The notes under the pieces are model-generated. The model was not told the DNA's origin and did no database searches. It saw only the letters and a program-made list of their open reading frames with translations. From NCBI GenBank assembly GCA_018195615.1, contig JAGTPG010000001.1, positions 930,001-994,000 on the forward strand: 64,000 nucleotides of DNA, given 5' to 3'. Positions 11,347 through 21,185 of the stretch are shown one piece after another. The translations under genes were made by a program, and so were the position numbers. Source of the stretch: Streptomyces tuirus. GTDB taxonomy: Bacteria; Actinomycetota; Actinomycetes; Streptomycetales; Streptomycetaceae. Position 1 is the first letter of the stretch. Each line of letters opens with the position of its first letter.

Positions 11347-13391
11347 ATGAACGGGTATGCGACCTCGGATCGTGATGGCGTCACGGCCGCGCCCGGCGGG
11401 CTGCTGGACCTGCTGAAGGTCGCGGCCGTGGTCCTGGACGCGGGCGGCCACATCGCGCTCTGGAGCCCCGAGATCGAGCAGCTGCTCGGCTACAGCGCGT
11501 CCGAGGCCCTGCGGCAGCGCGCCGACACACTCCTGGTCGCACCGGAGAACCGCCCCCGGGCCGGGAGCTGTTCGCACAGGTCAGGTCGGGGGACCGCTGG
11601 GCGGGAGTCTTCCCGCTGCGGCACAAGGACGGCACGGAACGCGCCGTGGAGTTCCGCACGATGCGGCTGCTCGACCCCGAGGGACAGCCCCACCTGCTGG
11701 GGCTCGCCGCCGACGCGACGACCGTACGGAACGTGGAGCGGGACCTCGCCCTCTCGCACAGCCTCGTCAACCAGACCCCGCTGGGCATCGCCATCTTCGA
11801 CAACGAGCTGCGCTGGGTCGGGGTCAATCCCGCCCTGGAGCGGATGAACGGCGTGCCGGAGGAGGCCGTGCTGGGACGGCGGCTCGGGGAGGTGCTGCCG
11901 GACCTGGACGTCGAGGCCATCGAGGGCCGCATGCGGCACGTCCTCAAGACCGGCAGCCCCCTGCTCGACCAGCAGACCATCGGCCGTACGGCGGCGGACG
12001 AGACCGACCGCGCCTACTCGGAGTCCTACCACCGCATCGAGGACACCGACGGCCGGGTGCTCGGCCTCGCGATGGCCGTACTGGACGTCACCGAGCGCCA
12101 GCAGGCCGCGGCCGAGGTCGCGCAGGCCCGCCAGCACCTGTCGGTGATCGCCGACGCCGGGGTGCGGATCGGCACCACGCTGGACCTCCAGCAGACCGCC
12201 CGGGAACTGGCCGACGTGGTGGTGTCGCACCTCGCGGACCTGGCCGCCGTGGATGTCCTGGAGTCCGTCGTGGCCCACGGCACCATCGCACCGGTGTCGG
12301 GCAGCGCACCCGCCGAGTTCAGGGCGCTGGCCGTCGCGGCCGGCTACCCCACCGACGCGATCCACGCAGCCGATCCGGTGGGAGAGCTGGCCACCTACGG
12401 CTCGTCACGGATCATCACGCAGTGCGTCCGCAGCGCCCGCGCGGTCCTGGTCGAGCGCGTGGACATCAAGATGATGCGGCGCATCGCCCGGGACGCGCGG
12501 GCCGCACAGACGCTCCGCGAGGCCGGCGCCCACTCCTATCTGGCCCTCCCCCTGATGGCCCGGGGCAAGGTGCTGGGCACGCTCACGCTGTACCGCACGG
12601 TCGACGAGCGCCCCTTCGACGACCGGGACCGGGTGCTCGCCTCGGAACTCGCCGCGCGCGCCGCGATCTGCATCGACAACGCCCGCCTCTACGGACGCGA
12701 ACGCGGCACCGCCCTGACGCTGCAGCGCAGTCTGCTGCCGGCCACCCCCGCCGAGCGGGAGGGGCTCGACATCGCCGCCCGCTACCGCCCGGCCCTCAGC
12801 GAGGTCGGCGGCGACTGGTACGACGTGCTGCCGCTGGGGCCGGGCCGCACCGGGTTCGTCGTCGGGGACGTCATGGGCAAGGGCGTCCAGGCCGCGGCGA
12901 TCATGGGGCAGCTGAGCACGGCGACGCGGGCGCTGGCCCGGCTGGATCTGCCGCCCGCCGAGCTGCTGCGGCACCTCGACGACATCGCCGGCTCGCTCGG
13001 CGACGCGATCGCCACCTGCGTGTACGCCGTGTGCGATCTGCGGTCCGGCACCTGCGCGCTGTCCAGCGCCGGCCACCTGCCCCCGGTGCTCGCCCGGGCG
13101 GACGGCAGCGCCGAGCTCCTCGACGTGCCCGGCGGCGTCCCGCTCGGGGTGGGCGGCGTGGAGTTCGGCACCCTGGAGGTGGAGCTCGCCCCAGGCTCCC
13201 TGCTCGCCCTGTACACCGACGGGCTGGTCGAGAACCGCGGGGAGCCGATCGACACCGGGCTCAGCACGCTGACCCGCCTCCTGCAGAACCCGGGCCCCAG
13301 CCTGCAACGCACCAGTGACAGCCTGCTCAGCGCGCTGAGCCCGGAGCCCGACGACGACGTCGCGCTGCTGCTGGTCCGCACCCGCGCCTGA
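11347..13391 (+). CDS. PAS-PAS-GAF-SpoIIE (PP2C) serine phosphatase (one apparent frameshift)
   Basis: About 681 residues, starting at an ATG 8 nt after GGAAGGAG. Two PAS domains (~20-125, starting VAAVVLDAGGHIALWSPE, and ~140-255, starting NQTPLGIAIFDNELRWVGVN), a GAF domain (~270-420) and a C-terminal SpoIIE-type PP2C phosphatase. The PP2C part begins LQRSLLPATP at ~458, with metal-binding Asp in GGDWYDVLPL, GDVMGKGVQAA and the last PDDDVALLLVR. One G is missing at 11563-11565. Streptomyces has many such proteins, which dephosphorylate anti-sigma-factor antagonists in sigma-B-like partner-switching. Ligands of the PAS/GAF sensors are unknown, and no anti-sigma factor gene is nearby. Confidence 0.92.
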
Positions 13392-13409
13392 GCGCGCGGC
13401 CGCAACTGC

Positions 13410-13415
13410 TAACAT
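13410..13415 (+). promoter_or_regulatory. -10 element of probable leaderless promoter for the ABC-F leader
   Basis: TAACAT fits TANNNT and ends 6 nt before the ATG at 13422, the spacing expected for a transcript that begins at the A of the start codon. No consensus -35 is visible 17-18 bp upstream. It is the only plausible -10 in the 230-bp gap before the ABC-F gene. Confidence 0.5.
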
Positions 13416-13421
13416 GACGGT

Positions 13422-13445
13422 ATGAGTTACGTTCTCTACCTCTGA
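13422..13445 (+). CDS. putative seven-residue leader peptide MSYVLYL
   Basis: ATG AGT TAC GTT CTC TAC CTC TGA encodes MSYVLYL. It would be translated from the first nucleotide of the transcript if the TAACAT -10 is real. Short hydrophobic/aromatic leader peptides precede ribosome-protection ABC-F and erm genes, where antibiotic-induced stalling changes downstream RNA folding. Three hairpins follow, the last covering the ABC-F ribosome site. Translation and stalling are inference; the sequence is too short for codon-based support. Confidence 0.45.
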   Translation: MSYVLYL

Positions 13446-13473
13446 TCCGGGCCATCGGCTCCGCCCTCGCACG

Positions 13474-13617
13474 CCCCTGTCGCACACGGGGTGAGAGGCA
13501 CCAAGGAGCCACGACGTCGCCCACGGCCCGCCCTGTTCCGGGCCGGCCGTCCGTCGGATCGAAGGCCCGCTCGCATCCCCGCCCGAACCGGGGGTGAAGT
13601 GTGCCTCCTCACGGAGG
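13474..13617 (+). promoter_or_regulatory. ABC-F mRNA leader hairpins, including a ribosome-site-sequestering stem
   Basis: Three inverted repeats follow the leader peptide. CCCCTGT/ACACGGGG at 13474-13491 gives 7 bp with one bulge. CGGCCCG/CGGGCCG at 13524-13545 is a perfect 7-bp stem with an 8-nt loop. CCTCC at 13604-13608 pairs with GGAGG at 13613-13617 around a TCAC loop, masking the ribosome site of the GTG at 13626. The set is consistent with attenuation of the ABC-F gene by ribosome position. Folding was judged by eye. Confidence 0.5.
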
Positions 13618-13625
13618 AAGAGAAC

Positions 13626-15287
13626 GTGAACACCCTTACCCTGCCTGCCCGCGACCGGGCCCAGCTGACCTGCGCATCGGTCCGCGTCGACCGCGGCGGG
13701 CGCACCGTGCTGCACGACGTCGACATCAAGGTCTCCCCGGGATCGCGCTGGGGCGTCGTCGGCGAGAACGGACGCGGCAAGTCGACCCTGCTGCACGTCC
13801 TGGCCGGCGCCCTGGCCCCGGACGCGGGGACCGTGCACCTCGTCGGCACCCTCGCCCTGGCCGAGCAGGAGATGCCGGCCGAGGACGAGCGCACGGTCGG
13901 CGACTTCATCGACGCCTACCTGGCCGACGCCCGCGCGGCCCTGCGGGATCTGGACGCCGCCGCGGAAGCCCTCGCCGAGGAACGCCCCGGCGCCGAACAG
14001 GACTACGCCGACGCCCTGGAGGCGGCGCAGGCGCTGGACGCCTGGGACGCCGACCGCCGGGTGGACGTCGCCCTGGACGGACTCGGCGCGGTCAGCGACC
14101 GTGCCCGTCCGCTGGCCACCCTGTCCGTCGGCCAGCGCTACCGGATCCGGCTGGCCTGCCTGCTCGGCGCCGAGTACGACTTCCTGCTCCTGGACGAGCC
14201 CACCAACCACCTGGACCGGGCGGGGCTGGAGTACCTCACCGCCCGGCTGCGCGCCCACTCCGGAGGCGTCGTGGTGGTCAGCCACGACCGGGCGCTGCTC
14301 GCGGACGTGGCCACCACGATCCTGGACCTCGACCCCACCCGGGACGGCCGCCCGGCCGTGTACGGCGGTGGCTACGCCGGCTACCGCGAGGGCCGCGAGG
14401 CCGAACTGGTCCGCTGGGAGGAGGAGTACGAGCAGCAGCAGACCGAGCACGTCCGTCTCAAGCAGGCGCTGTCGGAGGCACAGAACCGGCTGAGCACCGG
14501 ATGGCGTCCGGACAAGGGCACCGGCAAGCACCAGCGCGCCACCCGCGCCGGTGCCCTGGTGCGCTCCGTCCACCGGCGCCAGGACGACCTGGACCGGCAC
14601 AAGGTCACCGCACCGGTGCCGCCCCAGCGGTTCTCGATGCCGGACCTGCCGGCCCGGACGGGCGTCGTCCTGCTGCGGGCGGAGGAAGTGACCGTCGACG
14701 GGCGGCTGCGCCACTCGACGAGCCTGTCGTTGACGTCGGGTGACAGGCTGGCCGTCACCGGTCCGAACGGCGCGGGCAAGTCCACGCTGCTGTCCGTCCT
14801 GGCCGGGCGCCTCGCCCCGGGCACGGGCCGGGTGCACCGGGCGCGGAAGGTGCGGCTGCACCTGCTCGGGCAGGAGTCGCCGCGGGCGACGCGCCGGCGG
14901 GCCCGTGACCTGTACGAGGCGCACACCGCGCGGCTGGTCACGGCGGGTGTGCTGAAGGAGGGCGAGGTGGTCGGACTCGGCTCGCTGGGTCTGCTCACCT
15001 CGCGCGACGCGGGCAAGCCGGTGGCCGACCTGTCGATGGGTCAGCAGCGGCGCCTCGACCTGGCCCTGGCGATCGCCGCCCGCCCGCACGTGCTGCTGCT
15101 CGACGAACCCACCAACCACCTGTCCATCGCCCTGGTCGACGAGCTCACCGAGGCGCTGCATGCCACGGAGGCGGCCGTCGTACTGGCCACGCACGACCGC
15201 CAGATGCAACGGGACATCGCCGGCTGGCCGCACCTCGCGCTGGCCGAGCGCCGCCCCGCGGACACGGAGGCTGTGAACACACACTGA
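13626..15287 (+). CDS. ABC-F family ATP-binding protein (probable ribosome-protection factor)
   Basis: 553 residues, starting at GTG 8 nt after GGAGG. Two ABC cassettes and no membrane segment. Cassette 1 has Walker A GENGRGKST (~46-54), signature LSVGQ (~166) and Walker B FLLLDEPTNHLD (~184-195). Cassette 2 has GPNGAGKST (~379), LSMGQQ (~469) and VLLLDEPTNHLS (~489). A charged helical linker (EEEYEQQQTEHVRLKQAL) between them is the region that reaches the ribosomal P-site in ARE-ABCF proteins. The family confers macrolide, lincosamide, streptogramin or pleuromutilin resistance, or acts as a translation factor; which applies is unknown. Leader peptide and hairpins upstream argue for antibiotic-inducible expression. 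A strong bidirectional terminator follows. Confidence 0.9.
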   Translation: MNTLTLPARDRAQLTCASVRVDRGGRTVLHDVDIKVSPGSRWGVVGENGRGKSTLLHVLAGALAPDAGTVHLVGTLALAEQEMPAEDERTVGDFIDAYLADARAALRDLDAAAEALAEERPGAEQDYADALEAAQALDAWDADRRVDVALDGLGAVSDRARPLATLSVGQRYRIRLACLLGAEYDFLLLDEPTNHLDRAGLEYLTARLRAHSGGVVVVSHDRALLADVATTILDLDPTRDGRPAVYGGGYAGYREGREAELVRWEEEYEQQQTEHVRLKQALSEAQNRLSTGWRPDKGTGKHQRATRAGALVRSVHRRQDDLDRHKVTAPVPPQRFSMPDLPARTGVVLLRAEEVTVDGRLRHSTSLSLTSGDRLAVTGPNGAGKSTLLSVLAGRLAPGTGRVHRARKVRLHLLGQESPRATRRRARDLYEAHTARLVTAGVLKEGEVVGLGSLGLLTSRDAGKPVADLSMGQQRRLDLALAIAARPHVLLLDEPTNHLSIALVDELTEALHATEAAVVLATHDRQMQRDIAGWPHLALAERRPADTEAVNTH

Positions 15288-15297
15288 CCCGGCGCCT

Positions 15298-15328
15298 CCC
15301 GGCCCGCCCTCGGGACGGGCGGGCCGGG
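15298..15328. terminator. bidirectional terminator hairpin
   Basis: CCCGGCCCGCCC and GGGCGGGCCGGG form a perfect 12-bp stem with a 7-nt loop between the convergent ABC-F gene (ends 15287) and the LuxR gene (ends 15369). There is no T tract, as is usual in Streptomyces. Confidence 0.8.
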
Positions 15329-15368
15329 CCTCGGCAGCGGCGGCACCCGCAGGATCCCTACGGCACCC

Positions 15369-18071
15369 TCACAGCAGCCCTCGTTCACGGGCGTGGCGCA
15401 CGGCGTCGCCGCGTCGGCTCACCGCGAGCTTGCGGTAGATGCTCTTGAGGTGGGTCTTCACGGTGTTCGCGGAGACGTGGAGGTCGGCGGCGATCTCCTG
15501 AGTCGACATCATCTGGGACAGTCTGCTCAGCACGTCCCGTTCGCGCGCGCTCAGTTGCTCGACGGCCAGGTCCGGCGCAGGGGCCGCCGGGGTGTGCGGC
15601 GGGGGGTGCCCGGGGACGCGGCGGTTCCGGCCGCCCCCGCCGGAGACGAGCCAGCCCTCGGCCAGTTCCCACGGCCGGCCGGTGCTCAGCAGCGGCCGGA
15701 TCCAGGGGCCCGCTTCCAGGAACGGCCGGCGCAGCCGCTCGCGCCGGCCGTCCAGGAGCGCACGGGCGACGAGGCGGCGGGCGGTGGCGGGGTCGCCGGT
15801 CTCGAGGGCGGCCTGGGCACGCACCAGCGTGGCGCGGACGGTCACCGCCGGACCGGGCCGGTCATCCTCGAACGGGCCGTCGATGATGTCCAGTGCTTCT
15901 TCGGGGTGCCCTGCCGCGAGCCGCGCCCGCGCCGCCCCGACCGCACAGGCCGTCCGGCGGTGTGCCAGCGGCTCGACGACCTTCTCGGCCAGCTCCGGGC
16001 GCCCTTCGGCCAGGTGGGCGGCGGACGCGAGCAGGGCGCTGTGGTCCCGCGCCCACGGCGAACTCACGGCTGCCGGGACGGTCGCTCCCGCCGCTGCCAG
16101 GGCCGCCCGGGCATCGCCTCTGGCCAGGAGCAGGAGCCCCCGGGCGAGGGTCCGGCCGGCCTCCAGGACCGGGTCCTCGGCGAGCGACGGGGAGCCGGTC
16201 GCCGCGTCGAGGAGCGCCTGGGCCTCGTCGAGTTCGTCGCGGTCGATGTGCACGGCGGCCAGCACCAGAGGGCCGGTGCCGGACCCGGACCGCTGGGGCA
16301 GGCTGTAGTGCTCCGCCTGGCCGGCCGCCGCCCGGGCCTTGTGTTCCGCCCGGCCGGGCCAGCCGTTGAGGTAGTCGATCAGGGCCAGGTGGCCGAGCGC
16401 CTCCCACCGGGGCAGTGCCATCGCCGCTCCGCCCGGGTATCCGGCAACCGCCGACAGGGCCGCCCGGGCGTCGTCGAAACGCCCTGCCCACAGGCGGGCG
16501 GAGCCGAGGTGGGTGAGCAGCAGGGCGGTGAGTTCCGGGTGCTCGTCGAGGAGCTGCGCGGGGATGTCCTGCCGGAGGAGCCGTGCCTGCTCGGCGGCGC
16601 GTTCCGTTCGGCCCGGAGAGCCGGTCAGCCGTCCCGCCAGGGCTTCCAGCAGGGCGCAGCTGAGCCGGCCGGGCGCCGGGGCGGTTCCGTCCCCGGCCAG
16701 TTGTTCCCCGGCCCGGCGCAGATGGGTCAGGCCGTGGTCGAGATCGCGCCGCGCCAGTTCGCGTGCCGCGCGGACGAGGTCGGGTGCCGGGCCGGTGGCG
16801 TCGGGGCTCATCCGTGCGAACAGGGCGGACAGGTCCTCGGAACGCAGGCCCGTGAAGAGCTCCCCGATCGCGAGGTCCTCGACGACGGCGCGGGTGGTGA
16901 ACTCCCAGTCGTCCGCCGCGGCGCCCTGGACGAGCGCGTCGCGCAGGGATCCGGAGCGGCGCAGCCACCGCGCGGCCCGGCCGCGCAGCTCCGGCTCCAG
17001 CCCGGGCAAGCGCTCCCGCAGGTGGGCGCGGAGGATCTCCGCGAAGAGGGGGTGCAGGCTGTACCACGTGTGGCCGAGGTAGTGGACGAACGCGTTCTCG
17101 CGGTGCAGCGCGGCCAGGATCGGCTCCGCGTCGCCGCGCCGCGTCAGCGCGTTCACCAGGTCGGGGCAGAAGCGTTCCAGGACGCTGATGCGCAGCAGCA
17201 GGTCCTGGGTGTCGGGCGGCTGCCGGTCCAGCACCTCGGCCAGCAGGAAGTCGGCGACCGTGCTGTGGTCGGCTTCGAACTGCTTCAGGTAGGCCTGGGG
17301 GTCCGGGCCCTGCCGGGCGGCCAGCGCGCACAGGCTGAGGCCCGCAGCCCACCCCTGGGTCCGGCCGACCAGGGCCCGTACGGCGCTCTCGGGCAGGTGC
17401 AGACCGTGCCGGGACAGCAGTTCCTGGGCCTCCCGCGAGGTGAAGGCCAGCTCCGCGTCCCGGATCTCCGTCAGCTCGCCCGCCGCGCGGTAGCGGTGCA
17501 GGGGCAGCAGGGGTTCCGTGCGGGTGACGAGGACCAGGCGCAGGCCGAGGCCGGCGTGGCACAGCACGAACTGCAGCTGTTCCGCGATCTCGGGCGAGGT
17601 CACCCGGTCGAACTCGTCGAGGACGACGACGGTGGTGTGGTCCCGGCTCTCGAGGTCGGCGGCCAGGCAGGTCAGCGTCCGCCGGTCCACACGGCCGGCC
17701 TCCGCCGGACTGCCGACCTCGGCCGCGACCGGGATGCCGGCGGCACGCAGCGCCTCGAGCAGATACGCCCAGAAGACCCCGGGGGCCTGGTCGGCGGTGT
17801 CGGTGGTGAGCCAGGCGACGGGTTCCCGCAGGCCGGCGGCCCAGTCGGCGACCAGGAGGGTCTTGCCCGCGCCGGCCGAGCCGTTGACCATGGTCAGGGG
17901 CGTCCCGAGAGCCTCGTCGAGGTGCCGGATCAGGCGGGTCCGGCGCAGGAACGTGGCGGGCCGCTCCGGCAGGACGAACCGGGTGCGCAACAGCGGATCA
18001 CCGGAAGGATCGACGCCCGCGAGCGCAGGCTCCGTACCAGTCGCGTCGGTCGGGGCCATGGGGCACACCAC
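15369..18071 (-). CDS. large LuxR-family transcriptional regulator, MalT-like ATPase type
   Basis: 900 residues from GTG 18071 (ATG 18059 is an equal alternative). The N-terminal STAND-type NTPase begins RTRFVLPERPATFLRRTRLI and has Walker A GSAGAGKTLLVADW (~65-78) and Walker B TTVVVLDEFDRV (~147-158). A long helical, TPR-like region (~350-800) follows. A C-terminal LuxR helix-turn-helix ends the protein: LSARERDVLSRLSQMMSTQ, EIAADLHVSANTVKTHLKSI, YRKLAVSRRGDAVRHARERG. MalT-type activators bind ATP and an inducer, multimerise and activate transcription. The signal and targets are unknown; convergent ABC-F and divergent amidotransferase genes are not obvious targets. No frameshift is seen across 2.7 kb. 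Confidence 0.92.
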   Translation of the reverse strand: MVCPMAPTDATGTEPALAGVDPSGDPLLRTRFVLPERPATFLRRTRLIRHLDEALGTPLTMVNGSAGAGKTLLVADWAAGLREPVAWLTTDTADQAPGVFWAYLLEALRAAGIPVAAEVGSPAEAGRVDRRTLTCLAADLESRDHTTVVVLDEFDRVTSPEIAEQLQFVLCHAGLGLRLVLVTRTEPLLPLHRYRAAGELTEIRDAELAFTSREAQELLSRHGLHLPESAVRALVGRTQGWAAGLSLCALAARQGPDPQAYLKQFEADHSTVADFLLAEVLDRQPPDTQDLLLRISVLERFCPDLVNALTRRGDAEPILAALHRENAFVHYLGHTWYSLHPLFAEILRAHLRERLPGLEPELRGRAARWLRRSGSLRDALVQGAAADDWEFTTRAVVEDLAIGELFTGLRSEDLSALFARMSPDATGPAPDLVRAARELARRDLDHGLTHLRRAGEQLAGDGTAPAPGRLSCALLEALAGRLTGSPGRTERAAEQARLLRQDIPAQLLDEHPELTALLLTHLGSARLWAGRFDDARAALSAVAGYPGGAAMALPRWEALGHLALIDYLNGWPGRAEHKARAAAGQAEHYSLPQRSGSGTGPLVLAAVHIDRDELDEAQALLDAATGSPSLAEDPVLEAGRTLARGLLLLARGDARAALAAAGATVPAAVSSPWARDHSALLASAAHLAEGRPELAEKVVEPLAHRRTACAVGAARARLAAGHPEEALDIIDGPFEDDRPGPAVTVRATLVRAQAALETGDPATARRLVARALLDGRRERLRRPFLEAGPWIRPLLSTGRPWELAEGWLVSGGGGRNRRVPGHPPPHTPAAPAPDLAVEQLSARERDVLSRLSQMMSTQEIAADLHVSANTVKTHLKSIYRKLAVSRRGDAVRHARERGLL

Positions 18072-18268
18072 CGCCTGCCGTCCCTCGGAACACGAGCAGC
18101 ACTCCGTTCGCCCAGCATCTCAGCGTTCCCTTCCCCGCGCATTCGCGCGCCGGGGCGAGCAGCCGACGGCCGGGGCGGGCAACCACCCGCGGCGGGCGAT
18201 GCGCTCGCCCGTGCTGCCGAGGTTGGCTGGAGTGCACCCGCCCGCCGCCCGGAACGGGGGTACTCACC

Positions 18269-19102
18269 ATGTGCCGCTGGCTCGCCTACTCGGGCACCCC
18301 TGTGCTGCTCGACGATGTGCTGTACCGCCCGGAGCACTCGCTGATCGACCAGAGCCTGCACGCGCGGATGGGCGTCGAGACCACCAACGGCGACGGGTTC
18401 GGCGTCGGCTGGTACGCGCAGCATCTGCGCACGCCCGCCGTGATCCGCGACACCGGCCCGGCCTGGAGCAACCGCAACCTCCGGGAGATCGCCGACCACG
18501 TCCGCTCGTCGTTGTTCTTCGCCCACGTGCGCGCCTCGACCGGGACCGCGGTGCAGCAGACCAACTGCCACCCCTTCCGGTACGGGCGCTGGATGTGGAT
18601 GCACAACGGGGCGATCAGTGGGTTCCACGAGCTGCGCCGGGACCTCATGCTGGCCGTCGACCCCGCGCTGTTCCCGTCGCTCGAGGGCACGACCGATTCC
18701 GAGGTGATGTTCCACGTAGCCCTCACCCTCGGGCTCGACGGTGATCCGCCGGGCGCCGTGGCGCGGATGGCGGGGCTCGTGGAGCGGCTGGGGCACGAGC
18801 ACGGAGTGGTGGAGCCGCTCCAGATGACGGTCGCCGTGACCGACGGCGAGCGGGTGTGGTTCTTCCGGTACTCCAGCGGCGGAGCCTCCCGGTCGCTGTA
18901 CTTCAGCAGCCGTGTGGAGGACGTGCGCGCCCTCCACCCCGACCTCGGGTTCCTGAGGCAGATCTCCGACGAGACCCGCCTGGTCGTGTCGGAGCCGCTG
19001 GGCGATCTCCCCGGCGTCTGGAACGCCGTACCGGAGAGCACGTACGGCGTCGTCCAGCCCGGACGGGGCCTGCTGCGGCACTTCGAGCCCGAGCCCGTCT
19101 GA
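18269..19102 (+). CDS. class II glutamine amidotransferase (YafJ/EgtC-like)
   Basis: 277 residues, beginning MCRWLAYSG, so after Met removal Cys2 becomes the N-terminal nucleophile of the Ntn-type glutaminase. Family signatures follow: NGDGFGVGWY, FFAHVRASTGTAVQQTNCHPF (split over ~80-100) and WMHNGAISGF, which bind glutamine. No synthetase domain is fused, as in YafJ and EgtC. The protein is longer than EgtC is usually, and none of the ergothioneine genes egtA, B, D or E is nearby, so the acceptor substrate is unknown. The ribosome site is weak (GGGGG 8 nt upstream). It is divergent from the LuxR gene with a ~200-bp gap holding no clear operator. Confidence 0.88.
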   Translation: MCRWLAYSGTPVLLDDVLYRPEHSLIDQSLHARMGVETTNGDGFGVGWYAQHLRTPAVIRDTGPAWSNRNLREIADHVRSSLFFAHVRASTGTAVQQTNCHPFRYGRWMWMHNGAISGFHELRRDLMLAVDPALFPSLEGTTDSEVMFHVALTLGLDGDPPGAVARMAGLVERLGHEHGVVEPLQMTVAVTDGERVWFFRYSSGGASRSLYFSSRVEDVRALHPDLGFLRQISDETRLVVSEPLGDLPGVWNAVPESTYGVVQPGRGLLRHFEPEPV

Positions 19103-19123
19103 GCCGGTCGGCGGCCCCGTGCC

Positions 19124-19632
19124 TCAGCGGAGTTGCGCGGCGAACGCCTGGTACGCCCGCTCGTCGAAGAGGACGAACCGGACTTCCTCGACGGCGGTTT
19201 CCGTAGTGCGCACCGTGTTCACGGCGATGCGCGCGGCGTCGTCCATCGGGTAGCGGTAGACGCCCGTGGAGATCGCCGGGAAGGCGACGGTACGGGCGCC
19301 GAGTTCGTCGGCGATCCGCAGGGACTCGCGGTAGCAGGAGGCGAGGAGGCCCGAGTGGTCCTCGGTCGCGCTGAAGACCGGTCCGACCGTGTGGATGACC
19401 CAGCGGGCGTCCAGGTCGCCCGCGGTGGTGGCGACGGCCCGGCCGGTGGGCAGGCCCTTGCCGTAGTGCCCGCGCGGAGCTTTCGGCACTCCTCCAGGAT
19501 CGCCGGGCCGCCGCGCCGGTGGATCGCCCCGTCGACCCCTCCCCCGCCCAGCAGCGAGGAGTTGGCCGCGTTGACGATGGCGTCGACGCTCTGCCGGGTG
19601 ATGTCGCCCTGGACGAGTTCGATGGTGGTCAT
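19124..19632 (-). CDS. macrodomain ADP-ribose-binding hydrolase, YmdB-like (one apparent frameshift)
   Basis: A ~169-residue single macrodomain. [20 protein letters not shown] begins the fold, [19 protein letters not shown] is the catalytic/ADP-ribose loop, and [13 protein letters not shown] binds the diphosphate. This is the O-acetyl-ADP-ribose deacetylase/ADP-ribose hydrolase class that works downstream of sirtuins. One base is missing in the CCC at 19469-19471; restoring it gives [13 protein letters not shown]. The ATG overlaps the stop of the FAD oxidoreductase as ATGA, so the two are translationally coupled. A sirtuin is encoded 16 kb away in this window but not in an operon with it. Confidence 0.92.
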
Positions 19633-21045
19633 GGCTGCCTCAGTCGCTTCCAGACGGCCTTCGCCGCGTTGTGCCCCGACATGCCGTGCACACCGGGGCC
19701 CGGCGGGGTCGCCGAGGAGCAGATGAAGACGGCCGGGTGGGGGTCGTGTACGGGAACAGGGTGGGCTTCGGGCGCAGCAGGAGCTGGAGGCCGGAGACCG
19801 CGCCGGAGGCGATGTCGCCGCCGACGTAGTTGGCGTTGCGGGCGGCGAGTTCGGGCGGGCCCGCTGTGGCACGGGCCAGGACACGGTCGCGGAACCCCGG
19901 TGCGAACCGCTCCAGTTGGCGCTCGACGGCGTCGGTGAGGTCGCCGGTCCAGCCGTGCGGGACATGGCCGTAGGCCCAGAAGACATGCTTGCCCGCCGGG
20001 GCCCGGGTGGGGTCGACGACGCTCGGCTGGACTGTGATCAGGAACGGTTTGTCGGGGGCCCGGCCCTCCCGGGAGGCCGCGCGCAGGGCCCTGCCGATCT
20101 CGGCACGGTCCGCGCCGATCTGCACCGTGCCGGCGGCGCGGGCCTCCTTCGCGGTCCACGGCACGGGGCCGTCCAGCGCGTAGTCGATCTTGAAGACGCC
20201 CGGTCCGTAGCGGTAGCCGGCGTAGTGGTCGCCGAAGCCGGCGATGCGGGCCAGGGCCGTGGGCGAGGTGTCGAAGACGTACGCGCGGGCCGGCGGCAGG
20301 TCGTCGAGGCGCTTGACCTCGTAGTCGGTGTGGACGCTGCCACCGAGGTCGAGCAGGTGGGCGGCGAGCGCGTCGGAGATGGACTGGGAACCGCCGCGGG
20401 CGACGGGCCAGCCTCGGGCGTGCGCCGCGAGGGCGAAGACCAGGCCTATGGCGCCGGTGGCGAAGCCGCCGAGCGGTGCCATGACATGGGCGACGAGCCC
20501 GGCGAACAGCGTCCTGGCGGGTTCGTCGCGGAAGCGGCGCATCAGCAGGGTCGACGGGGGCAGTCCGACGAGGCCGAAGCGGGCGAGGGTGACCGGGTCG
20601 CGGGCAGCGCGGTGAGCGGCAGGGACATGAAGTCGCGGGCCAGGACGTCCCATTTGGGCAGGAAGGGCTCGACGAGCCTGCGGTACGCCCCGGCGTCACG
20701 CGGCCCGAACGAGGCGGCCGTCTCGCCCACCGACCGGGCCAGCACGGCCGCCGTGCCGTCCGGGAAGGGGTGGGCCATGGGGAGCTCCGCGTGCAGCCAT
20801 TCCAGGCCGTAGCGCTCGAGCGGGAGGGCGCGGAACGCGGGTGAGTTGATGGCGAGCGGGTGGGCCGCGGAGCACGGGTCGTGCCGGAAGCCGGGGAGCG
20901 TGAGCTCCTCGGTGCGGGCTCCGCCGCCCACGGTGCTCCGGGCCTCGAAGACGGCGACGGAGAAGCCGCGACGGGCCAGTTCCACGGCGGCGGTCAGTCC
21001 GTTCGGCCCCGCACCCACCACGACGGCATCGAGCATCGACGGCAC
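19629..21045 (-). CDS. FAD-dependent oxidoreductase, phytoene-desaturase/PYROXD2-like (two apparent frameshifts)
   Basis: About 472 residues. The N-terminus [20 protein letters not shown] is the FAD-binding Rossmann motif, followed by [20 protein letters not shown], typical of the phytoene-dehydrogenase superfamily. The C-terminus carries [41 protein letters not shown] and a final [12 protein letters not shown]. Starts at 21045 or 21036 are both possible. Single bases are missing at 20602-20604 and 19739-19743. It is coupled to the macrodomain gene by a 4-bp overlap. The reaction is unknown; no carotenoid genes are near, so a carotenoid role is not supported. A fragment of a related gene lies at 40144-40317. 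Confidence 0.88.
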
Positions 21046-21185
21046 CTTCGGACCCCTTCGTCAGCCGACGGCCACTGAGGATCAGGATATGCCTGGGGAC
21101 TGACAGTCACCGGCCGCGGGGGAATCCCGCCGCCAGGGCGCCTGGAGTGCGGTTCGAGCGACGAATCATGCACGCTCCGTGACCG

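Noticed and set aside
12405..15284. 959-codon open frame on the minus strand opposite the phosphatase and ABC-F genes
   Set aside because: It lacks family motifs and mirrors codon structure of the real genes; long antisense frames are expected at this GC content. The same holds for 15393-18344 (+) and 27090-31727 (+).
13626..18071. Antibiotic biosynthesis cluster suggested by ABC-F and large LuxR genes
   Set aside because: The two genes are convergent with a strong terminator between them, and no biosynthetic enzyme is nearby.
19629..21045. Carotenoid phytoene desaturase
   Set aside because: Only superfamily-level similarity; no crtB, crtE or other carotenoid gene, and it is coupled to a macrodomain gene.
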